In this document: piece after piece, positions 32,141 to 42,610 of the stretch | Layout: every line of letters starts with the position of its first letter | Position numbering within the stretch: the first letter of the stretch is position 1 | From: Setophaga petechia | Lineage: Eukaryota > Chordata > Aves > Passeriformes > Parulidae | Assembly: GCA_024362935.1 (NCBI GenBank) | Contig: JANCRA010000065.1 | Span: 1,302,001 to 1,366,000, forward strand | DNA: 64,000 nt | Direction: 5' to 3' | Notes under the pieces: model-generated | Databases searched by the model: none | Told to the model about the DNA's origin: nothing | Seen by the model: only the letters and a program-made list of their open reading frames with translations | Translations under genes and position numbers: made by a program

Positions 32141-32870
32141 AACGCAGACTCTCACTTGGCAGTTTGAAGCAATGTGCCCTTAAAAGAACAGGGACCATTC
32201 CAAGTGTTCAAAAGTGTGCTTCAAAACATTGAAGTATCTCGATAAAGTCTCAGCCCCTGCAGTGCAAAGGGCACCCAGGAGAGCTTGAAACACAGACAGT
32301 CCCAGCTGCCACAAGGAAGCCCAGCCTTGTTCTTTCTCTGAGCTGACAGAGAGACCTCAGTCCTCACTGAAATGGCTGAACCTGAAGGTGCTGGGAGCTG
32401 AGTCATGAACCAGCTCCATTACCTGCCATCTACAAACTGCCCTCTGCAGTGAGCAGCAGCTGCTCCAACTCGACCATCAGCTCTGGCAGGAAGGGCTGGG
32501 AGGGACAGAGCTCCCTACAAGGCCTGCAGGCTGCACCAGCTTGGCTAAGGAATGGATCCAAAGTGCTCCTTCTCTCCTCTTAGGCCTCCCTAATCAGGGG
32601 TCATTCAAGCTTTTCCTTCTGATACTGGAATTACTGTGATTTTTCAATTGGTTGGCCTCTGATGTTGTGCTCCTTGTTTTTCTTGTGGGTCAGGACCAAT
32701 ACCAGCAGACTGGTACTATATTCAGTCAGTGATCTGGACTTCTACCCTGACTTTTTGCTCTTTTTTTCCCCTGTTCCTTCAGGAGTCGATCAGCCTGGCC
32801 TCCCCTGGCACCCTGCAGCAAATTTTTCCACCAACTTCAGGAAAAAACTGGGACACCCGGCTTGATGACA
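32141..32870. other. No feature recognised
   Basis: Mixed sequence without long ORFs or repeats. Confidence 0.5.
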
Positions 32871-33170
32871 TGTTGGGAGCGGCGGAAGAAACACGGGGCT
32901 TAAGCCATCAGCGAATCTCGAACTTTATTGATAGGTACACATATTTATATCGGTGTTAATGAAGCTCATACATATTGCAAAGGCGAGCTCATTATTGGTT
33001 AGTTACTTATCAGCCAACTATGCCTATTTCTACATTCTTATAGTTATTCTATTGAAACTATTCTTCACAGTTCTGCCAAAGATTTTCCTCCCTTTCCTAA
33101 TGTTGCACCAAGGGCACAATGTCCTTGCCTGTTATTGGACACTGACTACTGGCTCCTGTACTTGTCTCCT
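32871..33170 (-). mobile_element. Probable LTR (minus sense)
   Basis: The plus strand starts TGTTGGGAGCGGCGG. On the minus strand a TATA-like TATAAATATG (about 32943-32952), AATAAA (about 32923) and an end in CCCAACA are correctly ordered. The upstream limit near 33170 is not defined. Confidence 0.5.
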
Positions 33171-33634
33171 TCTAGCTTAACCAGTGGTATCATGTCTACG
33201 TGACCCTTCTCAGATAGCCAGGTGTCCACAAAGCTCTCCACACTGGAGCGCTGCCGGGGCCAGTCCCAGTTCCAAAGCGCTCCTGGTGCCGGTCCCAGTG
33301 TCAGGCTTGGTCCCAGTCTTGGTCCCAGTGCCAGTTCTGGTGCTGGTTCTGGTCTGGGTCTCGGTCCCAGTCCCGGCGCCGTTCCTGTAGCGCTGCCAAT
33401 CCCAGTTCCAGTGTCGGTCTCAGTCTTGCTGCTGGTGCTGGTTCTGCTGCTCGGTTTGGTCTCAGTCCCAGAGAATTTAGGCCCATTTGGGATATGAGTT
33501 CTAGTCCATTTTAAAAGCTTTTTGAGCTCTTGCTTAGGCCAGGTTTTTGGACTTGATGTCATTAAAGATTTTAAATGCTGATACACGTCTCTCCGTGGAA
33601 CAGACTTATTCTGCCCCATTATTCCCGTGCTCAC
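33146..33634 (-). pseudogene. gag: Gag N-terminal (matrix-like) fragment with a low-complexity insert
   Basis: 162 codons on the minus strand. An internal MGQNKS start (about 33619) would carry the usual Gly-2 for myristoylation. It is followed by a basic, helical stretch (LKSLMTSSPKTWPKQELKK) typical of a retroviral matrix. Residues about 60-115 are a Thr/Gly/Pro/Leu repeat encoded by a GGTCCCAGT-rich minisatellite. The frame ends at 33146 with no capsid, so only the 5' end of gag remains. An LTR in the right place lies upstream (33842-34452). The assignment rests on composition, the start motif and context. Confidence 0.5.
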
Positions 33635-33841
33635 CTGCTGTCCAGCTGTGCAGCAGGCGCTGTACGCAGAGGCTCCGATCCAGGTACTGTCCAGCAGCAG
33701 CTCCTGTCCGGGCCCCGGTCACCCTCCTTCCAGGTGCCTGATCCTTGCGGCCGCTTCCTACTGAGTTCACCGGGAGGGCTCTTACTGCCAATAAGTCTGA
33801 GTTTGCCAACTAAAACGTGGGCACCACAGTAAGAGCCTGAA

Positions 33842-34452
33842 TGAGAGATGTGGGACTCCAGGCAGCTCTCCAAAATGCAGTTTATTGTATCCAAGATGTT
33901 ACAGCAGTCCAGGGTTGTGGGTGGCAGAGCCTGTGCCTACAGCTGTCAGCTCCAGCTGCAGACAAGCCTGGAGACCCTTTAGCTTTGGTTACAGTGCATT
34001 ATATACTCTTCTTTGCTGAGCTCTTAACACAGAACAAGGAATCTACACCTTTACTTTTCCCTATAGCCTATCATAACTACTATAATTACCATATTCAAGT
34101 TACTATTCTCTAATCACTAAAAGTACATTACACTTTAAGCTAGAAGTTGTTTTTCAGTTTTCTTGCAATGGAAAATTCGGAGACCTTTTTACTATTTGCA
34201 ACTTTGCTGCCTTGCTTGCCTGTGCTTTCTGCTTGGTAAAAACATCTGCTTATTTGAGGTGGGTTTATCCTTTGCTCTAACCCATAAACCCCCTTGTTAC
34301 TAACACACCCTTTGCCTAATTGGTTAGCCAGTAAGACTGGCTCAGCAATTCTTTTTTTCTAGATCAAAACTTGCTTCCAACTCTATTCCTTCATCAGGTT
34401 CCACATGTAAAAATCTTTCTGCTAAGTACACACATGTGAGACTTTCTTGTCA
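33842..34452 (-). mobile_element. Probable 5' LTR upstream of the gag fragment
   Basis: On the minus strand, TATA-like GTATATAATG (about 34001) and AATAAA (about 33882) are followed by a short U5. A TGGTGCCCACG sequence (about 33816-33826) could be a primer-binding site. Ends are approximate, and there is no similarity to the LTR at 32871-33170, so the two do not pair. Confidence 0.5.
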
Positions 34453-34459
34453 AACTTTC

Positions 34460-35089
34460 CTCCTTCCCAAAACTGTCCCAGGATGATACCAGTATAATAT
34501 CAATAGAAACCTAGAACTGTCCCAGTCACTCCCAGTGCTGCCAATTGCTGGGATCCCCCAGCCCTGTGTGCATTCCCCCCTGGCGGATGTGGCGAGAGGA
34601 GCCCCAAGGCCTGGCAGTGGCCAGGCAGGGTCCCCAGCAAGGCCCAGTTTGGATGTGCAGCCCCCAGTTTGCCCAGTTTGCCTCTCCTTTGGCCCGGGCC
34701 GGCTTCCCCCCGCCCGCAGCGGCTGGGAGCAGCCGAGAGCCCCGCGCTGCCCATCCTGACCTGTCCTGGCTCCATGGCCGCTCCTGCCACGGGCTGCGAG
34801 GGCTGCGGGAACGGGGCACCGAGGGTGTGGCTGCTGCTGGGGGAGGAGGAGGAGGGAGGGAAGGGCAGGGATGGAGGGGGAGGAGGAAGCGGGGTCAGGG
34901 GGGAGGAGGAGGAGGGGGAGGGATGGAAGAAGAGAAGGAGGTGGAGATAAGAAAGAGGAGGAGCGGGAGGAAGAGGAAGAGGAGGGACAAAGGCGGATCA
35001 AGGCTGAGCAGAGGGAACCACGCAGTCGGTCGATCCCTGCCTGAATTCGCAGCCCCCATCTGAGGGATCATCGCCCCCCCCACGCGCAG
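34460..35089 (+). promoter_or_regulatory. GC-rich 5' region and probable untranslated exon of zinc-finger locus C
   Basis: 34480-34545 is a remnant of the CCCAGT minisatellite. 34550-34610 matches 11440-11480 of locus A. GC-rich sequence then leads to a donor GCAG/GTGAGTGG at 35089/35090. The next acceptor is before 35333, so an untranslated first exon ending at 35089 is likely. The start site is unknown. Confidence 0.5.
34838..34999 (+). repeat. Polypurine (GGA/GAA) tract
   Basis: About 160 bases of nearly pure purine, mostly GGAGGA and GAGGAA, inside the presumed 5' exon of locus C. Such tracts can form triplexes. Any function is inference. Confidence 0.8.
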
Positions 35090-35212
35090 GTGAGTGGGGA
35101 GGGGGAGCTCGGCCCAGATATCCCGGGGGGTCCCTGGGTTGGGTTTTTGGGGGGATGTTTGCAGAATGAAGAAGGCCAAGGCTGAGTGGAAAAGGCCCCT
35201 CGGGCAGACATC

Positions 35213-35233
35213 GGGGGGGGGGGGGGGGGGGGG
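35213..35233 (+). repeat. Run of 21 G
   Basis: Homopolymer inside the first intron of locus C. Length is likely variable and error-prone. Confidence 0.9.
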
Positions 35234-35346
35234 TGGCGGTGGCAGCTGCCGGGGACGGTCTGGGGGGATCTCCTTGCCCTTGCCTGTGGCACGGAGGCAA
35301 ATCCCATCCTGTTCTTGTCCTTCCTCGCTCAGAGCAGGAGCTGAGC

Positions 35347-36255
35347 ATGGAGAGCAGGGAGGACAAATGCCCGCGGCAGAACCTGGTGGAAGAGGCCGTT
35401 TGGAGCAGCTCCACGGCGCAGGAAGCCACCGGGGAGGAAAAGGCCCGGAGATGCTGCACGAGGAGGGGCTGCAAACGCAGCTGGCGGGGATGTGAGGGGG
35501 AAAGAGCCAGCCTGGGCCGGGAAGGCGGCTGGAGATGGAGCCAGAGCTCGGAGCTGGTGCTCCATGAGCAGGGTGATGATGGGGAGAAGCCCCACACGTG
35601 CGGGGAGTGTGGGAAGAGCTTCAGGTGGAACTGCAGGCTCATCGAGCATCAGAGGACCCACACTGGGGAGAAGCCCTACGAGTGTGATCCATGCGGGAAG
35701 AGATTTCAGACCAGCTCTGATCTCCTCAAGCACCAGCGCACGCACACAGAGGAGAGGCCCTTCCGCTGCCCCGACTGCGGGCAGGGCTTCAGGCACAACT
35801 CTGTTCTTGTCAGGCACCGACGCATCCACACTGGGGAGAGGCCCCACGAGTGTGAGGAATGTGGGAAGAGCTTCAGCCAGAGCTCCAGCCTGATCAGGCA
35901 CCAGAGGTCCCACACTGGGGAATGGCCCTACGAGTGTGGGGAGTGTGGGAAGAGCTTCAGCCAGAGCTCCAATCTGATCCGCCACCAAAAGATCCACACA
36001 GGGGAGAGGCCCTATGAGTGTGATAAATGCAGGAAGGGGTTTCAGATCAGGTCCCATCTCCTCCGGCACTATTGGATTCACAGAGAGGAGAGGCCCTTCC
36101 AATGCCCCGACTGCGGGAAGGGATTCAAGCAAAACTCCAACCTCATCACCCACCGGCGCATCCACACTGGGGAGAGGCCCTACGAGTGTCCCCAGTGTGG
36201 GAAGAGCTTCTCAGACAGCTCTCACTTGACCCAACACCAGCGGAGGCACCGGTAA
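35347..36255 (+). CDS. Zinc-finger protein, locus C (eight C2H2 fingers), open
   Basis: Probably a nuclear DNA-binding protein of 302 residues. The exon starts at 35333 after CTCGCTCAG, and the first ATG in it is 35347 ([16 protein letters not shown]...). The lead region of about 80 residues has an acidic start and then a basic [11 protein letters not shown] stretch that may help nuclear import. Eight complete C2H2 fingers follow (CGEC, CDPC, CPDC, CEEC, CGEC, CDKC, CPDC, CPQC), with all ligands present, ending HQRRHR and TAA. Contact positions differ from loci A and B in most fingers. There is no KRAB/SCAN domain. The upstream exon with MPQDTEA seen in A and B is absent, so translation from 35347 is the simplest model. 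The lead exon matches one I recall from large songbird zinc-finger families; no specific gene symbol is justified. Confidence 0.8.
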   Translation: MESREDKCPRQNLVEEAVWSSSTAQEATGEEKARRCCTRRGCKRSWRGCEGERASLGREGGWRWSQSSELVLHEQGDDGEKPHTCGECGKSFRWNCRLIEHQRTHTGEKPYECDPCGKRFQTSSDLLKHQRTHTEERPFRCPDCGQGFRHNSVLVRHRRIHTGERPHECEECGKSFSQSSSLIRHQRSHTGEWPYECGECGKSFSQSSNLIRHQKIHTGERPYECDKCRKGFQIRSHLLRHYWIHREERPFQCPDCGKGFKQNSNLITHRRIHTGERPYECPQCGKSFSDSSHLTQHQRRHR

Positions 36256-36338
36256 GGGAAGCCCTGCGAGTGCCCTGAGTGCGGGAAGAGCTTCGTGCGC
36301 TGCTCCAGCTCCATCCCCCACTGGAGGAGGCACTTTGG
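36256..36338 (+). pseudogene. Complete tenth-type finger beyond the stop of locus C
   Basis: In frame after TAA 36253-36255, a CPEC...HWRRH finger with both Cys and both His follows, as in locus A. It would be reached only by readthrough or a stop change. Confidence 0.7.
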
Positions 36339-37350
36339 GCACAGCCCTGGTGAGCCACATTCCCTGTGATCCATGCTGGGAACACACCTGGCTGCTTCTC
36401 CTTCTAGTTTCACCTTAATTTTATTTTCTTCTCCATCTCTTATCACTCGAAAAGTCAAGAGGGATTCATCTGTCACCTCAAAACCTCTCAAATCCCACTG
36501 GAAAGAAATGAATTTTAACCCATAAAGGCTCAAACCCCTCTCAGATTGTGTGTTCCCTCCTCAAAAAAAAACTCAATCCCATGCCAAACTCACTCCATTC
36601 CACAGCCACCACAGTGAGATGGGGTTTGAAGGAGATTGGGAGAAGTGAGATCCCAGTTTGGAGCAGTGGGATGGGGATTGTGTGGGGCTGGGTGTGTGGG
36701 ATGTACTTGATAGCAAATAAAACTTTCAGAGTTACTGATTTCTGTCGCGTTCATTTTCAGCCAGTTCTGTTTGCGGAGTGCCACCTTCTCAACTGAATAA
36801 ATTCTTATAGAACTCCCATTATTTAAATGATCTAGCCTCTAACAATTCAAAAACCAATATCCAAATAAAACCCTGCACACCCAATAAGTCTTTTAAAAAT
36901 AATTTAAATTGTTTTAGAGTACTTAAGGATGTTATTAAAGTTTAATTCTTTGGTTAAAATGTCTGAGAAATTATAGTGGTGTTTGGTTTTGTGTTTAGCA
37001 TATTTATAATACGAATTGTTTTACTAAGGTGTGTTAGATTGTATGTTAGTTTTTTTAGATATTTTTTATCTCAAGTATATTCAGTCATCAAGTTAAAACT
37101 TTCAAAAGTTTTTTCTTGGTATATAATTATTTATATTTTTTGGTAATGTTATAGTAATATTTATTGGTTTTTTGGCTTGAATCATTATTGGAGTATTTTA
37201 AGTAAGAGTTGAAATTACTGTATTTCATTTTCCTTATAATTGTTTATTTTAATCATTATTTGTTTATTTATAATTTTATTGCAATTTGTTGAGAGGATAG
37301 GAAGGAAGTTCAAGGACAGGAACATTTTTTCCTGTCTGGGGACTGGAATT
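36339..37350 (+). other. 3' flank of locus C with polyadenylation signal
   Basis: AATAAA at 36716-36721 is the likely 3' end signal. Sequence on either side matches locus A (13601-14590). An AT-rich tail precedes the minisatellite. Confidence 0.6.
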
Positions 37351-37364
37351 CCAGACCCTGGGAG

Positions 37365-37710
37365 TGTGTCCAGGGCCATACAGACTGGGATCAAATATGG
37401 AGTGGGATGAAATACGGACTGGGACTGCACAGAGTGGGACCATATGGATCAGGATCACACGGACTGGGATGAACTGGATTGGGATCAAATATGGGCTGGG
37501 ATCACCTGGACTGGGATCACATGGATGGGGGTCACATGAACTGGGATAGCCTGCAATGGGATGAAATATGGACTGGAACTGAATGGACTGGGACCACACA
37601 GACTGGGATCACCTGGACAGAGATTATATGGACTGGGATCCTAGGGAGTGGAACCATATGGATCAGGACCACACAGACTGGGAGCAAATATGGGATGGGA
37701 CCTTTTGTTA
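37365..37710 (+). repeat. ACTGGG minisatellite downstream of locus C
   Basis: About 20-base units (GACTGGGATCACATG type), homologous to 14600-14886. Confidence 0.9.
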
Positions 37711-38385
37711 AAGTAACTTTGTTCTCTAGTTTTTATTTCTGTTGTTAATTAAGCTCAGTGAAATAGCTGCTTGTGTTAAACTGCCTGCTTGGATGGGATA
37801 ACATCCAATGCACACAGGATGAGGACACCTGGACAGATCTGCCAACTATCAGCACTCCCAGTCTGAAGGCAGAGTGGAGCAAGGCCCAGAACTAGAGGTG
37901 ATAAAGAGTAGGAGCCAAAACCACAGCCAAGAAACACACATGCTCTGAAAAGGCAGACCCAGGGAAGGGGCCATGTAAAATCGTTCCTGGGATATGTAAA
38001 GTAGTTGATGGATATGCATGAGGGTCTATGAATATGCAACAGGCTGATGTAAGGGAAAGGTGTTTCAGGGGGATCCCCGAAGGTAACAGGGTGCTCCTGG
38101 CTGGGTGCCAAGATGCACCAGGCCGTGATAACCTTTGCTCCATGGTCCTGGTTTCCCATTGTCCTTTATTAAACTTGATACATTTTCACAGGACAGCCAG
38201 GGGTGTCTCGGTCCCTCTGGGAGCCTCTCAGGATCCCCGGCCAGTCCCGAGTCGGCAGCACCGGGGGCAGCCCCGACACGGCCGACAGCGGGGAGACACT
38301 CTCTGTGCCCGAGGGGACTGAGGGCACCTGGGCTGGTCGCCTTTGCAGCACCAGAGACACCAGAGGCATCGGTAGGAGATAAAGG
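37711..38385. other. Possible LTR debris, no gene recognised
   Basis: CATGCAT/ATATGCA-rich sequence, then TTATTAAA (about 38166) and a C-rich stretch that resemble the end of an LTR on the plus strand. No paired ends found. Confidence 0.3.
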
Positions 38386-38950
38386 GCCGACTCTTAGCAG
38401 GGGTCAATCCAAGGTTTTATTCTAGGAGTCCCAAAGGAGCCCCTGCACCTCAGGGGGCTCCTGCCGAGAGCCCCCCGAGATGTGCCAAGGTTACATTCAA
38501 AGGGAGGTGGAAACCCAAAGTAGAGAACATTTTACTGACCAATAAGTGACCCTAAGGGATGGGCACTGGGGGATGGACATTTAGGACAGGGTATGGGGCA
38601 AGGCTTGGGGGGCTGACCCCTGGCCTCTGGCTAATCACTCGACATCCTGGACCGAAGCTTCCAGATGGAGGGGATGGGATGGTGAGTGATTGACAGAGAG
38701 CCAGGGTGGGGGTTTGGGGATGATCTCATCCAGGGAGAGGGATAACACAGGTAAAGGGAGGGGGGTAAAGTCTGGGATAAACCATTTGGGAAAAATATGG
38801 GGATACAAAACAAAACTACTTCAAAGTATTACTAAGTATAAAACGCACTACCACACTTTGGGGCAGACCTGTGCCTTCTGGGCCCCAAGGCTGCTGGGTG
38901 GGGTTGCACCACCAGAACAGTTTTGTTAGAGCAGCCTTCCATAGCTTTGC
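38386..38950 (-). mobile_element. Possible LTR (minus sense)
   Basis: AATAAAAC on the minus strand (about 38416) with a GC-rich U5-like side and an A/G-rich U3-like side. Terminal repeats not found, so this is tentative. Confidence 0.3.
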
Positions 38951-38974
38951 AATACAGCCTTGTGCTCCACACAG

Positions 38975-40977
38975 GCCAGAAGGTTGCAGAGCTTTCCTGA
39001 AAGCCTCGTGGAACTACTGGAGGATGCAGATGGGGAGCTGGTTGGGCTGACCCTCTCTGTGCTCAGCAAGATGCTCCAGGACAAGAAAGTGACAATTCCT
39101 GTCCCCATTGGTCTGCAGCTGGCTGAGGCACTCCAGCCACTCTTCGACAGTGTAAGACTGTACCCTCTGTCATGGTGCTGTGTGCTGCCAGGAAACTTTG
39201 TGCCCTGTGGATTTTCAGGCCCTGGCCCAGGTGGGGCTGGAATAGCCAGTGCTGAGGTCTTGCCCACTTCCTTTCCACAAGGACATCAGCCATGTGCACC
39301 TTCTCTCCATTTGCCTCTTTCGAGAGATGATAGTCTACCTAAAGAAAGAGGGAAAAAATTCCCTGAAGATGTGTGTGTGCCAGAGTCTGCTTCCACTCTT
39401 CTACCACCTGTAGGATGAGAACCAGCGTGTGGCAAAGGTGAGGATTCCAAGCTGCCTCCTGCTCTACTGACTGGCAGACTGCAGCTCTCCAGTCTCCTCC
39501 TGGCTTTGCCTGCAGGGACATAGATCCTTGCCCCAGGCTGTGGTCCCATATCCTGGTCTCTGCTGCTCTTTAGGTTTCTCTGGAAACCCTGCTTCAAGCC
39601 ACCAAGTTTCTGAAGAAGAGGAAGTTCAAGAGATGTCTGGAGAAGGACAAGCTGTGGAGATGTAGTGAGTGCCTGGTAGGGATGGTTCCAAAACCCAAAA
39701 CACAGCCTGAACAAACCCTCTGCCTGCAGTACCCAAGACCTGTGGGGCTGGTAGCTGTGCCCCTGCCCACTCCTGCTCTCATTGCCACCAGCCTGCACCC
39801 CACATGCTGCTTCTTACTGTCGGCCTGTCAGCTCACAAACTCCTTTCCAGACTCCTTCCCCCACAATCCAGGGGGCCAATGGAGCCTGGCCCAGTTGTTC
39901 TTTGGCAGCAGACTGGCATCAAGGTTCACTATGGAGTACCCAGCCCTCTGCTCCCTTCAGACTCTGGCACCATCCAGCTGCTGTCTGAGCAGGAGAGCCC
40001 AGTCGTGGGCACAGGTGCAAGCTGGTCAAGGCACAGAGTCTGTACCAACCCTTCCCTTCCTGCCCTTGCACTGTCTCCAGCTGGCAGAGGACAGAGAAAC
40101 AACAGACGAGTACTGGCGCCAGTCCCTGGCACACCTGCAGGGCTCACAGGGGTCCATGCGAGAGATCGCCATCAAGTTCCTCGGTGAGCCACAGCCCCAA
40201 GGGCGCTCCTGTGCCCCTGCAGCTTTGCCCCAGCCCTGGCTGCTGTGCTGGCAACAGGATTTAGCCCAGTGACTTTAGAGCCCTGGCTCCCTGTCAGGGC
40301 CACAGTCCCTTGGGGCCGCTGCCACCCTCTGTCACCCTGGGGTTTCACAATCTGGGAAGGTGCTGGGCTCAGCCCTGCCAAGGGAGGAGGGCGTGTGGCT
40401 GGGCTGGCAGCACTGGTGTGGGGGAGCTGAGTCACTGGGACCATAACAGGCTCTGTGTTCCCAGGCCTCATTGGGCAGCGCATGAGGGAACGACGGCAGG
40501 AAGAGTTCCAGATCATCTGTGATGGTGAGTGGGGTGTCAGCTGGGGCTGAGCAGGGAGGAGTAGAGAGCCAGGAAGCTTCAATTCCTGCCCCATCTTGTA
40601 AGAGGTCTGTTCCCTGCACGGACAAAGTGCAGTGCAGGCAGAGCAGAGAAGGATTTAAGGGGCATATGGGATATTTGTAGCCAGCACCTTCTGGCTGATT
40701 CAATTAGCTCCTGCTCTCTCCTGGCCGTGAGAAGAGCTGGATGGGAAGGCCCTCCTGGGTATGTCAGGAAGGCTCCTGGGGACTCAGCAGATGCGTTGTC
40801 TGACCTTGTCTGTTCTTCTGTGTTCCAGCCCTTCTAAGCATGGCAAATGACATCAGCCCCTCTGTCTCAAGCCTGGCAGATCAAACACTGCACAGCCTAA
40901 GAACTGTACAAGGAAATGGATTGCCTGGCCCATGGCAGCTGCTACAAGCCCAGCTGTGCAGGGTGTGTAGGCGATAA
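38975..40977 (+). pseudogene. Maestro HEAT-like repeat (MROH-type) gene, C-terminal exons, disabled
   Basis: Six exons with consensus splice sites: 38975-39151, 39282-39437, 39574-39664, 40081-40183, 40465-40524 and 40829-40977 (ending TAA). They encode helical HEAT-type sequence such as FPESLVELLEDADGELVGLT, LAEDRETTDEYWRQSL and SMANDISPSVSSLADQTL, which I recognise as the C-terminal part of maestro HEAT-like repeat proteins, a group expanded in birds. Exon 2 has an in-frame TAG (39411-39413) before the conserved DENQRVAK, so this copy is dead unless that exon is skipped. The N-terminal exons are absent, and LTR-like sequence lies just upstream. The assignment is from memory of the family, without a search. 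Confidence 0.75.
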
Positions 40978-41099
40978 CCTTCCCTCTGAGTCCGTGGCTG
41001 GCCGTGCTTTGCGAGCTGTGAGCAGAGCTGATCCCAGCAGCTCTGTCTGCTGGGACCACCTCAGCCTGCAGGAAGGCCAAGTGGGTCCTGGCCTCTCCT

Positions 41100-41660
41100 G
41101 ACCCACAGCAAAGCTTTCTTTCTTCCCAGCGTGGAAATATAAAAACTGTATGATCACATCACACAGAGGGCCAGGAGCTTTTTGTTTTGGCTGCAAGTGT
41201 CCACATGGCATTGGGGAAGAGGAAAAGAAGAGTGTTTTGCAGCAAGCAACCCAGCAACTCAGGCAGGATGGAAGGAAAAGTGTCTGGAAGCTGCTTTTTA
41301 GGACTTTGGTTGTTCTGCTGAAGCTTCTGACAGAGCTGATGGGCAGATCCCAGAGCTGTGGAGAGTTGCTGGGAAATTTGTGCTTGGATATGTCTACGAA
41401 TGCTCTCCCAGCCATGAACTGCCATCTGTGTCCTGTCCATATGTTACTGCCTCAACTGTTGAGTGTCTGAGGTGCCTCTGGAGGCTGCTATGGAGCTCCT
41501 TCACCAAGGAATGGATTGTGATACAACATCCCTTTCTGCTTATATTTGGGCACTGACAGAGGCTGGAGCACTCTGGCTCGAGCTTGGGCTCTGGCCAAGC
41601 AAGATTGCCAGTGAGAGCAGCTCATGGTCCTCAGCTCTTTCCTCTGCTGTGACAGACAGA
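41100..41660. other. Unassigned sequence between MROH and RING fragments
   Basis: Short ORFs only. 41660 is the end of a plausible acceptor (GCTGTGACAG) for the RING exon. Confidence 0.4.
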
Positions 41661-41667
41661 CGTGGCC

Positions 41668-41838
41668 ATGGGGACAGAATGGAGCTGCCCCATCTGCCAG
41701 GTCACTAAGAAGGATGTGAATTTTTCTCTGCCCTGTCACCACCGGTTCTGCCCGGGCTGCATCCTGCAGTGGGCAAAGAGAAATCCAGCGTGCCCACTCT
41801 GCAGAAGAATGATAGAAGCTGTCAGGTTTTCTGAGTAG
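41668..41838 (+). pseudogene. RING-finger exon fragment with premature stop
   Basis: 56 codons from ATG 41668 to TAG 41836. The eight RING ligands are in order: CPIC, C-x-H-x2-C-x2-C, and CPLC at the end. This is the ubiquitin-ligase type seen in a bird-expanded family. After the TAG the same frame runs on with DEQDYIQFAIS to about 41925, so the stop looks premature. A further homologous stretch in another frame (41946-42155, GPEPVDGLLTKVWPNF) suggests the downstream part of the same gene. Catalytic activity from this fragment is unlikely. Confidence 0.7.
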
Positions 41839-41945
41839 GATGAACAGGACTACATACAATTTGCCATCAGCTGCCCCAAACAATTGCTAGAGTCCAGCAG
41901 GGAGAGAGCCTGGCCACCTTGCTGAAAAACAGCCCCCAAGACCCT

Positions 41946-42155
41946 GTGATGGCTGCTCCATCTTCCCCACAGGGAACACTGTCCCCAGCTGAGCAGGGGG
42001 CTGCAGGACCAGAGCCTGTGGATGGCCTCCTGACCAAGGTGTGGCCGAATTTTTCAAATAACAATGTCTTCTACTGGACCAAAGGTGGCCCTGGCTGCCC
42101 CAGAAGCTGGAGGGAATGTGCCAGCACCAGAGATGGCTGGTTAAGGAATTCATAG
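41946..42155 (+). pseudogene. Downstream part of the RING-type pseudogene
   Basis: Open frame with an acidic/Pro start and a Trp/Phe-containing helix-like stretch, separated from the RING by stops and a frame change. Ends at TAG 42153. Linked to the RING by order and by memory of the family. Confidence 0.4.
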
Positions 42156-42239
42156 AGCAGCATCCTGCACGCCCTCTGTGCCTACGGGCAAGCTGCCAAA
42201 ATCTTGGTGCCAGTACTGCAGCTTCTCCTCTGTAGCAGT

Positions 42240-42610
42240 CTGAATTGCTGCTAGCATAGTCCAGGGTAAAGAAGCAAAAAGGACCTTTGCATAATCTCCA
42301 CAGGTGTTTTATTCAGCAGTGCAGGGAGATGTTCAGGTCCCAGCACCCACACACAGAGAGTTCTCACTTTGTTTCCACAGGGTCGTGGGGGCTGACCCTG
42401 ATCTCGGGGCAGTGCAAAGATGAGGGGGCCAATCAGGGAATAGGGAAGGTGTGGCTCAGGAACACAGGAACAGACACAGGAACAGGGGAAGGGGCCAATG
42501 GGGTCTAACAGCTTTTTGAGGGAAGCTTCTTGTGTCTCCCTAGACCAGGGAATGCCCCCCCAGGCTCTCCACAATTCCCCGTGTTTTATATTATTAGGAA
42601 AGCTTCTCTG
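42240..42610 (-). mobile_element. Possible LTR (minus sense)
   Basis: AATAAAAC on the minus strand (about 42306), GC-rich middle with GGGGCCAATC/GGGGCCAATG (CCAAT-like) and A/T-rich far end. No confirmed ends. Confidence 0.3.

Noticed and set aside
32871..34452. A two-LTR provirus around the gag fragment
   Set aside because: The two LTR-like sequences show no similarity in their polyadenylation regions, so they are different families.
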